A stretch of DNA of 39,810 nt from Entophlyctis helioformis (lineage: Eukaryota; Chytridiomycota; Chytridiomycetes; Chytridiales; Chytriomycetaceae), in contig JAHLKH010000215.1 in NCBI GenBank assembly GCA_025526915.1, positions 1-39,810 of the forward strand. The letters run 5' to 3'. The notes beneath the pieces are model-generated. The model saw nothing but the letters and a program-made list of their open reading frames with translations. It had not been told where the DNA came from and did no database searches. Each line of letters starts with the position of its first letter. Positions within the stretch are counted from its first letter, which is position 1. The position numbers and the translations under genes are program-made. Below, piece after piece: positions 8,851 through 18,802 of the stretch.

Positions 8851-10949
8851 TCAGCGCATGGCGCGACCCTCGCGCGAGCGCATCTCGGCTGCAAACACGC
8901 CACCAGCAGCCGCATGGGCAGCCGCCTCGCGCATGGCCGCCTCGCGCTGCCGCAGCTCCTCGTCCAGACTCTCTTCGTACTCCCTGAACGTCGGGTGCGG
9001 GCCCTCGAGGCTGCGTCGCACAATCGACAGCCACCGCTTGTACCGCCGCACGCGGCGACACCGCATGAAAAAGTCGGACAGCTCCACATCAAAGTCGGCC
9101 GTGGCAGACACCATGGCCGACGAGGTCGTTGGAGTCGGCGGTGCTGTTGCGACTGAAAACGGAGGCGTGCCAGGTGGGAGGTAGCGGCCGGGGAGCATGA
9201 GATCAAAGATCAGCTTGGCGTGGTCGGGCTCTTCGTACGTCTTGAGGACAATGTGGTCGATGCCCGAGTTGTCGAGTGCCTCGAACAGCTTGACGCTGGA
9301 TGAGAACGGCACCACTTCGTCCTGCATAGCGATCCACTGTGAGTATTGCAGTGGATGCAGATGCGTGGCAACGTGGAGCGTGCGAGGCGACTTACGCGAT
9401 GGCCGTGCAGGAACAGCCAGTTGCGTGGCAGGTGGCGAGCAAACTCGCCCTGGTCCATGTACGGCTGGCAGAGGGCCACGAGCTGTGTTGGGGATGCCTC
9501 TGCAAACGACTCTGGATTGTTGCCTGCAGCTCATGGTCAGCACGGCCTCGCGTCCTTCTTTGCCAGCACGCTTGACAGGTCGACGGATGCGCTCACCGAA
9601 TAAGCGGGCCATGCACGACACCTCTTCAACCCCGCGAAGCGTCTCGAATTCCAAATGGTCGGCAATGTCGTACGGCCCATTCATCCTGTCGTTGGTAGGC
9701 AGTCCATCCTCGTCAGTCCAGCACACCGCCAGCCGCATTGATCGTGCCGACGTACAGAATGAGACCGTGGACACGGTGCAAGATGTCCTCGGATGCAACC
9801 ATCTCGGCCTCGCTGTGGATATCGATGCGGTCAGGGACGCCCGACTCCACACGAGCATCAATGCATGCCTGCGAAAGCTCCATGGCATTGCGGAGCATGG
9901 CGAGCACCGTCAGATGCGCGCCAGCCGAATGCGCGAGAATGTTGATGTTGGACGGATCGCCTCCATACGACCTGGCATCGTGATGGTCAGTCCGGCTGCA
10001 CAAGCACACGGCGAGATACACAGCCAGCGAGCGCACCGAATGTTGTGGAATGTCCACTCGACCGTCTTGCGGATGTCGTCCAGCATGTCATCCGGCGTGC
10101 CAACGGGCCACAACGAGTAGTTTGGGATCACAACCACGTATCCGCGAGCGTTCAGCGTGCGTGCAATGGGCGAGTACAGGCTCTTGTCGCCCGATCCCCA
10201 GCCGCCGCCGTAAATGAACAGCATGACAGGGCGACGGTTCTCCTTTTCGCTCAGATAGGCAACATGGCCGGGACGGTTGACGTCCGATCCGTATGCATCC
10301 AACAGCGCGCCGTTGCGGCTTCCATAGTCGACATTGAGCCTGTCAAGCACGGTCAGCCTGTGCGATCGCCGCTGCACTGCCGCCGCAGCCAGCAGTGCCA
10401 GACGAGAGCAGCCAAGGCGACCTACGTGATCTTGGGGACCGCCACGCTGACGACGCTGCCGCCACATGTCCTTGTACAGGCGGACGGCCACCTGGCGCGG
10501 CGGGCCGGTGAGGTAGTGGTCGATCATCTCCCAAAAGGCATAGTTGATCTGGAAGACACGGACCGGGTCCAGCGGCAGGTGCGGCCACTCGATGCCCAGG
10601 AGCCGCGGCCGCTTGGGGTTGTCCTTTTGGGCGTACGCCAAGTAGACGTACCACGTCACCAGGTACGGAAGCGCTGTGGTTGCCGTCAGTCGATGGGCAA
10701 TCGCCTGGCGGAGCATCGCAGCGAGCACAACGAGAACAGCGAACTCGGCGAGTAGACCGTGCCGATAAGGATGCACCACTCACCAATGAGGCCGAGCCAG
10801 AAGGGCAGCAGCAGGTGCGACAGGAGCGGCGACACCAGCACGGCGGCGTACAGGAAGCCGCGCTGGAGCCGAGTCAGCCGCAGCGACCGCCATCGGCTCT
10901 GGGCACGGAATAGGATGCGGTCCGAGACGTCGACGTACGAGTTGAACAT
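8851..10949 (-). CDS. Alpha/beta hydrolase of the prenylcysteine methylesterase/BD-FAE type
   Basis: Seven exons (10949-10784, 10673-10426, 10371-10037, 9971-9756, 9685-9597, 9523-9396, 9336-8851) give an intact 555-residue protein. Order of elements: N-terminal hydrophobic segments (FLYAAVLVSPLLSHLLLPFW, then YLVTWYVYLAYA) that probably anchor it in a membrane; the oxyanion motif FIYGGGWGSGDKSLY; the nucleophile elbow AHSAGAHL; FLHGH...DEVVPF holding the acid; and YEEPDHAKLIFDL holding the catalytic His. The long C-terminal extension is charged and helical. Closest in layout to plant and fungal isoprenylcysteine methylesterase-like proteins and kynurenine-formamidase relatives, so an ester or amide hydrolase; the substrate is unknown. 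The usual His before GGGW is Tyr here. It is divergent from the SPATA4-like gene. Confidence 0.8.
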
Positions 10950-11131
10950 TCTGCGGGCGAAGCCTGGCTGGCGCTGTGCGTGCGGAGTCTTGACTTTGCC
11001 GTCGATGTCTGCTGCGTGTGTCTGTGCTGCTGTGACGCGCTGTCTGTGCTTCTGCTGCTGTGCTGCTGCTGTGCTGTGAACGACGGTTTGGCTGACAGCA
11101 TCGGCCAGCGTTTTGCCCGCAAACCCGACGA
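10950..11131. promoter_or_regulatory. Bidirectional promoter, hydrolase / SPATA4-like
   Basis: The 182-base gap between divergent start codons contains a tgctgctgtgctgctgctgtg repeat around 11046-11070 and no TATA box. Both genes must be driven from it. Confidence 0.45.
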
Positions 11132-12494
11132 ATGAGCGGACTGCCGCGGGAAGTCATCAAGTGGCTGCAGAGCCTGGATCTGTCCATTCCCATCAAGAAC
11201 CCTAAGCGGTGCGTGCAGTACATCGCGCGTCTGTCTGCGTGTATGCCTATAAGCCTGTCTGTCTGCCTATAAGCCCGTATGCCTATAAGCCCGCCTGCCT
11301 GGCTGACACTCGTGCGCAGCGACTTTGCCAATGGCTACCTCGTCGCAGAGATCTTCTCGCGATACTACCCAAACGAGCTGCAGGTCTGGCTGTTTTACAC
11401 GGGCGACTCGACGAATCAAAAGAGCAACAACTGGGTGCGGCTTGGCTCCTGCATCTTGCTGTGTCTTGCTCTGGTTCACGTCCGTCAACGCCTGGCGTGA
11501 CTGCTGACCGCTCGCTCCGCTCTCGCCGTGCCTCGCTGCCAACGGATCTGGACGGCCGGTCTGCATCTGCCTGCAGGAGGTTCTTGCAAAATGTACGCGC
11601 GTCACATCTGTCGCTGCGGATGTCGACTAACACACTTCTTGTCGGCCGTGCCAGTCTTTCGCAAACACAATGTCAATGTGCCCAAAGAAGCCATGGATGC
11701 CGTCATGAACTGCCACACAGACGCAGCCGTGCGCTTCGTTGAGAATGTGTACATGCTGCTGACCAACAAGAGGTGCGGCACAGTGCGTTTGGGTCTGCTG
11801 AGCCCGTTGGCGACTGACTCGCGCTGCGATGGCTTTGGACAGTCTGCCAGAACGATCGCTGGCCAAGACCGACGACGAGATCGTCCCACAGTTTGCATTG
11901 CCCACCACATCGAATGTCATTCGGTCCATGGCAGAATCGCCCGACAAGGCACGCATCGTGCTGGAAGCCCACAACGACTTTATCAAGCAGCTGCGAGGTA
12001 GGTGGCGTGGTCCCCTGCCGCCAGTCCGTCGCGCAGTCTGCAACCGGCCGACGTGGCTGACATGACGAGCGTGCATGCGCGCAGCACAACGAGCGCCAGA
12101 GATCCAGGAGATTATCAGAGATCGCAAGCGAGAGGCGGCAAGAGAGCGGCATCTCCAGCACCAGCTGCAGCATCAGCCGCAACGGTATCAGGAGCAGTAC
12201 CACTACCAGCACCATCACCACCACTACATCAGTCCAAGTGTCAAGGCCGCTGGCACGTTTGGCCGTCCTCTAGGTGTCGGCAACGGGGTTGGAGGCGGAC
12301 GTGGTGGCAGTGGGCCGATGCGAGTGGGAGTCTCTGTGACCGGCAGCATGGCAGCAGCAGCGGCGGCGGCGGCAGTGGCAGCCAATTCACACGCAGCTGT
12401 CGAGCAGATGGTATCGGCATCAATGACAGGATCTGGCGGCCAAGGCGGCGAGTTTCCCATACGCCACATCCAGGTGCGGCAGGCTGCCGAGTAG
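11132..12494 (+). CDS. SPATA4: SPATA4-like CH-domain axonemal protein
   Basis: Calponin-homology (CH-like, SPEF1/CLAMP class) protein family found in ciliated eukaryotes and linked to sperm and flagellar axonemes. Six exons (11132-11208, 11320-11434, 11577-11592, 11655-11772, 11843-11997, 12085-12494) give 296 residues. The start MSGLPREVIKWLQSLDLS and RDFANGYLVAEIFSRYYP are the family hallmark, followed by FFRKHNVNVPKEAMDAV and ENVYMLLTNK. The extreme C-terminus IRHIQVRQAAE matches the conserved end of SPATA4. Between them lies a His/Gln and Gly/Ala-rich linker. Exon 3 is only 16 nt (five codons plus one base), but without it the CH core loses EVLAK and the frame. An AATAAA follows at 12561. 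This is the strongest evidence that the organism has a flagellated stage. Confidence 0.88.
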
Positions 12495-13107
12495 CATGCT
12501 GGAGGGACGGTGGGCTGCGATGGCAGCTTGATGCAGCAGGTGGATGGCAGATCGATGGGCAATAAAGTCACGTGCAAGCAGTAGTGACTGATGCCACGCG
12601 ATGGCCGCGCGTGGCACTGTGCGGGCATGTGTGCCAGCTGCCGTGGGCGAATCGGCCAACACTGCGCATGGTCACGAGTCGCTTGCGAACGTGCACGAGC
12701 GGGGTTTGAGATTGGGCCGTCGAGGCAAGGTGCAAGGCCACACGCGACCGATGGCGATGAGATGCTGGGCCGATGCGGGCCAGATGCGGCGCTGGCCGAT
12801 GCGGTGCGGTGCGGGGCCCTGCCCAGCACGCCGTGCACACACGGTTTGTTGGCTGATCTGCCTGAGCCTGCCCGCCAGATGCACCGGCGATGTGTTGTGG
12901 GACGGGCGGGGACAGGCGGCGATGTGGGCAGCTGCTGGGCAGCAGCGTGATCCATCGGCTGCCATCGTGGCTCGGTGCGCGTGCGACAGGCAGGCGCTGT
13001 CCACGGCGCGGACGGCGACTCCGCCTCCGCCTTTGCGTGCCGTTGCACCCCTGGCTGGTTCGCTGCTTTGCCACTTTTGTTTTAAAAAGCAGCACAGCAG
13101 CCTCAGG
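12495..13107. other. Spacer between SPATA4-like and trehalose gene
   Basis: 613 bases without a convincing gene. An AATAAA at 12561-12566 serves the SPATA4-like gene and is followed by a palindromic CACGTG (12569-12574). The rest is G-rich with tandem gatgcggg/gccgatgcgg units at 12750-12800. The frame upstream of the trehalose gene's start stays open to 12601, but it is rich in Cys and Trp and looks non-coding. Confidence 0.5.
12561..12566 (+). terminator. Poly(A) signal AATAAA for SPATA4-like gene
   Basis: Canonical hexamer 67 bases after the stop codon, the usual distance for a fungal 3' UTR. Confidence 0.55.
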
Positions 13108-16100
13108 ATGAGCGCCTCCGTTGCACCTGGCACAGAGTCTCGCTACAGCACAGGCAGCACAGGCAGCACAGGCGACAGCAGCAGCAGCACAGGCAGCAGC
13201 GCATCTGCACAGCACCCACAGCACCCACAGGCATCGCCGTCCACAGCACCGTCTGCGTCTGCGTCCTTGCACCCATTGCCGCCAGCCGCTGCTCCGCACA
13301 CCGAGACGCCCGCCACATCAACCGCACCACCAACACCGACGCCGGCATCGATGGGCAACTCTGCTAGCATCGAGTGCATCCCTGCCCGCCCAAAGGGCCA
13401 TCCCGGCCCCGCCAGCGCTGCGTCTGGCCCCGGTGCGTACACCAAGCAGCAGCCGCCCATGGCCGCCGTCCCGCCCCTGTCTGCCGCGGCGCTGGCCGTC
13501 GCTCCCGGTGCCGCGGCCATGTCTGCGCCTGCACCTGCACCTGCCAGGCTGCCAAGGCCAGACCGGCCCAAGCCGCCCGGCCGCATCCTCGTCGTGAGCC
13601 ACCATCTGCCGTGGGTGTGCAACCGCAGCGTCGGCGTCGGCGCTGCTGCCTCGCATGCCTCCTTTGCCGCCCGCAACAGCGACAGGACCGGCCCGCTGTC
13701 TGCATCGTCGGAGCCTCCAGCAGAGTCGATCCTGCCCCTGGGAGGCTTATCTGGCGCGGCGAGCCCCAGCACCACGGGCAGCCCAAGCACAGCCGCCAGC
13801 CCCAGCGCGGCCGCCAACCACAATGCCTCGCAGTGGACGCTGACTCAGAGACGTGGACACTCGGCGCTGTTCTCAGGCATCCGGCTGCTCACCGACTCGG
13901 ATGACTACGAGGAGGACGTGGTTCACATTGGCTGGCTCGGCTACGGCTCGTCGGATCCCAACGCCGTCGTGCTCACGCCCTCGACGCCCAAGGCGACGGT
14001 CGACGACGTCAAGGAGCTGCTGTGGTCGCGCAAGCAGTGCGTGCCCGTCGTGCTCGACGAAGAGGCGGCCAAGAACCACTACGAAGGCTACTGCAAGACA
14101 GGTGCGTGCTGCTCTTGCCTGCCACTGCATTGATCGTGCACGGATCTCGCATTGTGTCGGCAATCGATCTCCCATCAGACGATGAAGTGCGACTGACTGA
14201 CTGACTGGCTGCTGGATCGCACATGAACGCACACGAACGCGCATGAACGCACTCGGCCCATCCACCCAACAGAGCTGTGGCCGCTGTTCCACTACATCCT
14301 GTGGGACAATGCGATGGATGGCAAGATCGAGACCCGCTACTACAACGACTACGTCAAGGTCAACCAAACGTTTGCCGATGCCGTGTGCGCCATCTACCGC
14401 CCAGGCGACACCAGTACGTTGCGTGCAGATCGCAATAGCATCTGATTGTGTCGCCGTGTTTGCTCACACACTCCTGTTGCTCTTGTCGCGTGTTCCATCG
14501 CGTTCCATCGCGTTCCATCGCGTCCCATCGCTTTTCTGGATCTCTGTCGGATCTGGCCCCCGCCTTTGGCTGGCTGATGTGTGTCGTGGCCGATGGCGCG
14601 TTGATCACACCACCGTGAACCACACGCACACACGCACACGCACGCACACGCACACGCATACACATACACACGCAGTCTGGGTGCAGGACTACCACCTGCT
14701 GATGGTGCCGTCGATGCTGCGCAAGGCGCTCCCCGGCGCATCCATCGGCTTCTTCCTGCACACGCCGTTCCCATCGTCTGAGATCTTCCGTGCTCTGCCG
14801 CGTAAGTGTCCTCTTGTCCCGTCATCCACTCCCGATCCTCAATCCTCAATCCACTAACCCGCTCGTTGCCACCGCCAGACCGCACCGAGATCCTCACCGG
14901 TCTGCTTGGCGCCAACCTGATTGGCTTCCAGACATACTCGCACGCACGCCACTTTATCAGCAGCTGCACGCGCGTGCTGGGCTGCGAGTCATCGCCCACC
15001 GGCGTCGAATTCCACGGCTTCACCGTCAACATTGGCATCTTCCCCATCGGCATCGACGTCGAGCGCGTCGAGTCCCGCCGCCGCCTCGAAGCCGTGCAGC
15101 AGAAGATCAAGTCGATCCGCGAGCTGTTTCCCGGAAAGCGCATCATCATTGGCCGCGACAAGCTCGACCACATCAAGGGCGTGCAGCACAAGCTCAACTC
15201 GTTTGAAAAGTTCCTGCAGCTGTTCCCCGAGTGGCAGAACAAGGTCGCGCTTGTGCAGGTCACCAGCCCTCCCCAACGCCCCTCGCCCCAGTTTGCCTCC
15301 AAGATCTCAGAGTCGGTCTCGCGCATCAACGGCACGTACGGCTCGCTCGAGTTTGTGCCCGTGCACCACTACCACCAGAATCTCGACCAGGAAGAGTACT
15401 ATGCGCTCCTCTCCATGGCCGACATTGCTCTCATTACATCCATCCGGGACGGCATGAACACGAGCTCGCACGAGTTTGTGGTCTGCCAGCAGGAGAATGC
15501 AGGATCTCTCATTCTGAGCGAGTTTACTGGCACGGCCGGTTCCATGAGTGGCGCCTACCTCGTCAACCCGTGGGACTATGTCGTGAGTTGGCCTTGGCCG
15601 TGTCTGTGCACATACAGTGCTGTGGCGCTGCTGTTGCTGACTGGACAACCCGATGCGTGATTCATAGGGCGTTGCACATGCCATCAACGATGCGCTCTTG
15701 CTCAGCAAGGAAGATCGCGTCATTAAGCACAAGGTAGGGCTTGTTGTTCAGCCTCAAAGACGCCATGTCCAGATCGCCCAACTCACAGCTCGCCTGTTTT
15801 TACACGTGTATAGCAACTGTACGCCCACGTTACAAGCCACACGGCTCAGTTCTGGTCCACGAGCTTTATCAAGGAGCTGCGCAAGACGGCCCTGGTGCCT
15901 GACCACCAGACAACGACGCCGATTCTGGACATTTCGCGCATCATTGACGGATACCAAAACTCCAAGAAGCGTCTGCTGCTCTTTGACTATGACGTATGTC
16001 TTCTCCGTTCCGTGCCGCTCTGTGCCACTCTGTGCCGCTCTGCAAACCATGCCAGGACTAACGATGCACACACGCACCACATGGATTGCACACAGGGAAC

Positions 16101-17308
16101 ACTCACGCCCATCCGAAAGGTGCCAAGCGCAGCCGTTCCGCCTGTCGACATGCTCAAGGCCATGAACGCGCTTGTGCGCGACCCGCGCAACGTCGTCTTT
16201 GTCATCTCTGGACGCGACCAGGCGTGTCTGGACGACTGGCTGGGCCATATTCCCAACCTCGGTCTGAGCGCCGAGCACGGCTCGTTCATCAAATACCCCG
16301 GCGGCAAGTGGATCAACCTTGCCGAGCGCATTGACCTGTCGTGGAAGCCCAAGGTGTCTGAGATTTTCAACTTTTTCACCGAGCGCACCCAAGGTAAGGG
16401 CCGCAGTCTGCGGCTGAGACGTGTGTGTGCATGCGGATGCTCTCGTGACTGACGCGGCTTTTATGTTTGAATGGATAGGATCGTTTGTGGAGCAGAAGCG
16501 GTATGCCATCACATGGCACTACCGTCTGGCGGATCCCGAGTATGGCACATTCCAGGCCAAGGAGTGCCTCAACCACCTCGAGAACGCCATTGTGTCCAAG
16601 CTGCCCGTCGAGATCCTCATTGGCAAGAAGAACCTCGAGGTGCGGCCAACGTCCATGAACAAGGGCGAGATTGTCAAGCGCCTCGTGCAGTTGCGCCAGC
16701 CCGAGTGCGACTTTGTGTTTTGCGTGGGCGACGACCGCACCGACGAGGACATGTTCAAGGTGCTCCGCAAGTCCGAGTTAGCCGAGGCTGTGTACTTTAC
16801 CACCACAATTGGATCGGCGACCAAGAAGACGCACGCCCAGTGGCACGTGTCCAGTCCCCAAGACGTCATTGACCTCATTGGCGACTTTGCCGAGATTTCC
16901 GTCGGAGGCAGCCGCCCCAGCACGACTGCAGCAGCGATGCTGGAGAGACGCGACAGCGCTGCCGCGGCGGCCGCAGCACGCGCCGTTCTGATGGCCGCAA
17001 AGGCGTCCAGCGGCAGCATCGCCGAGGGCGGCAACCCCAACGCAGCCCAGTCTGGCAGCCGCAGCCGCCATCTGTCGGCCGACGACGACGACGACGACAT
17101 TGTCGTTGGACACGACGAGGACGACTTTGCGGAACTGGAAGCCGCGCTCCAGCAGCGGGCAGGACTGCCTCGCGCCGGCCCCACGGCGGCAGCGCTTGAT
17201 GCTTCCCAGAGTGGCACGGTCTCGTCGTTCTCGTCGTCCACGGGCGTGCTTGATGCCAATGGCGATGTCGTGCCTGCCTCTGAGCAGCTTCGCCAGGCGG
17301 ATGCGTAG
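13108..17308 (+). CDS. Trehalose-6-phosphate synthase/phosphatase, class II two-domain type
   Basis: Makes trehalose, a stress protectant and spore reserve, in the cytosol. Eight exons (13108-14101, 14273-14413, 14676-14801, 14879-15582, 15668-15733, 15814-15993, 16096-16393, 16479-17308) give an intact 1,112-residue protein. A Ser/Pro/Ala-rich N-terminus of about 150 residues precedes a GT20 domain (ILVVSHHLPW, WVQDYHLLMVPSML, GRDKLDHIKGV, RDGMNTSSHEFV). The C-terminal HAD phosphatase has DYDGTLTP, VFVISGRD and GDDRTDEDMF, so its catalytic Asp pair is present. A disordered acidic tail with a run of Asp ends the protein. Several GT20 positions differ from active Tps1 (SHHLPW for the NRLP motif, GRDKLDH for VDRLDY), as in Tps2/Tps3/Tsl1 and plant class II proteins. 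I infer an active phosphatase and a possibly regulatory synthase half. Confidence 0.93.
14491..14530. repeat. Four copies of a 10-bp repeat in intron 2 of the trehalose gene
   Basis: Unit tgttccatcg / cgttccatcg / cgtcccatcg, four copies in tandem. Further on the same intron has a CACACG-type run up to the acceptor (14622-14675). Confidence 0.75.
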
Positions 17309-17506
17309 ATTGACTGGCCGTGATCATATTGCTGAATGTCGCATACACAAATGAATGATATCTCAAGAGCTCTCTCTGTGTGTGTGGGTGTTTGTGTGTG
17401 TGACTGCTTGGATGGATGGATCGGCCAATCAGCGACCTGCCACCAAGCGCGCTGCACTGCACACCTGCAATGTGCTTGACCGCTGTTTCGCCATCGATTG
17501 ACCAAG

Positions 17507-18692
17507 ATGCGCCGAGCTGCAGCAGCAACCATCCAGCAAGCAGCAGCCATCCAGCAAGCAACAGCATCAGGACGAGTGCAGCAGCACCAGCGGCACCACC
17601 GCACGCTGCTCTCGGCGTCTGCAGCATCGCTCGTGCCCATGCGCTTCAAGTCCACCACGCCCGCCAACGGCACCGCCCACTCGCACACCCACTCGCACAC
17701 AGACACACAATCGGCCGTGCGCTCCGAGTGCTGGCGCTGCGGCTCCCACATCCCCGGCCCCTCGGCCTTCTTCTGCAAGAACACCTCGTGCGCCGTCATC
17801 CTCCCGCCCAGCCTCCCGTCGCCCAACTACTTTGCGCTCATGCTCCCGTCGGCCTTTCCGCCGTCATCGACACCATCCGCACCATCCACATCATCAGCAC
17901 CATCAGCAGGCGAGCACGGCGATATGCGTGCACCGATCGACCACAAGGCGTTGCCCCGGATCCTTGCGAGCGGGTACGACCTCGACACTGCCGATCTGCG
18001 TGCGAGTTTCTTGCGGCTCCAGCAGCAGCTGCATCCCGACAACTTCGGCACCAAGTCGTCGGTGAGTGTCTGCCTGTCGACCTGCCCAGCGGTCCGACTG
18101 TCTGTTTGGATGGATCAACGGCTGGATAGCCGGCATGCTAATCGCGTCTTGGTCGACAGGAGGAGCGGCTCAACTCGGAACAGCAGTCGACGCTCGTGAA
18201 CAAGGCGTACCAGGTCCTTCGCGATCCGTTGACACGTGCGCAGTACATGGTGCGTGCGTGGCGTGCCTGGCTCTACCGTCTCATGCCATGTTATGCCGCG
18301 GCATGCCGATAGTCCCTTGGACTGACATGTGCGGGACAGTTGCAACTGGCTGGCGTGCATATCGACGAGACAACGTCGGTCGCGAACCGAGAGTTTCTCA
18401 TGGACGTCATGGAGATCCAGGAGTCGGTCGAGGAGGCCGGCCAGGCCGATCTGGCTGCTCTGAAACGCGCCAATGATGGTGCGTCTGCGTGTCGTGCTGG
18501 TGCCTGCCGTATTGGCTTGGCCGTGGATGGAGTGGGTTGGCTGACACCCGGAGGACAGATTCCATCAAAGAGGCCGAACGGCGGATCAGCGATGCGTTCA
18601 AGCAAGGAAATCTGCAGGCTGCCAAAGACGCCACGGTCGAGCTCAAGTACTGGCGCAACATCCACAGCATGATTGTCGAGAAGATGACATGA
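17507..18692 (+). CDS. HSCB: Mitochondrial Fe-S co-chaperone HscB/Jac1
   Basis: J-protein that delivers the scaffold ISCU to mitochondrial Hsp70 during iron-sulfur cluster transfer. Four exons (17507-18061, 18160-18249, 18340-18478, 18559-18692) give 305 residues. A basic, Gln/Ala-rich presequence is followed by a tetracysteine element CWRCGSHIPGPSAFFCKNTSC, a Ser/Pro linker, the J-domain with the essential HPD in QLHPDNFG, and NKAYQVLRDPLTRAQYM. The C-terminal helical ISCU-binding domain reads EFLMDVMEIQESVEEA and ELKYWRNIHSMI. The start at 17507 is the first ATG in frame. The N-terminal cysteines are known from animal and plant HSCB but absent from yeast Jac1; the second pair here is CxxxxC rather than CxxC. 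Tail-to-tail with CUL3, 110 bases apart. Confidence 0.93.
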
Positions 18693-18802
18693 ACAGAGTG
18701 CTTTGCAGAACGTTTGGCTATTTTGTGGGATGTATTGTTGATACTGGTTAGAGGAGCCGAGACTCGGCCGTGCCCCTGTCGGTTCCTGTTTCCCTGCACT
18801 CA

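Noticed and set aside
12224..13299. Long minus-strand open frames over the SPATA4-trehalose spacer.
   Set aside because: Composition is Arg/Cys/His-rich without any domain, and they overlap the GC-rich spacer and the trehalose exon; shadows of codon bias.
15670..16480. Possible gene split between synthase and phosphatase halves of the trehalose enzyme.
   Set aside because: All introns splice in phase and the total length divides by three, giving one continuous two-domain protein.
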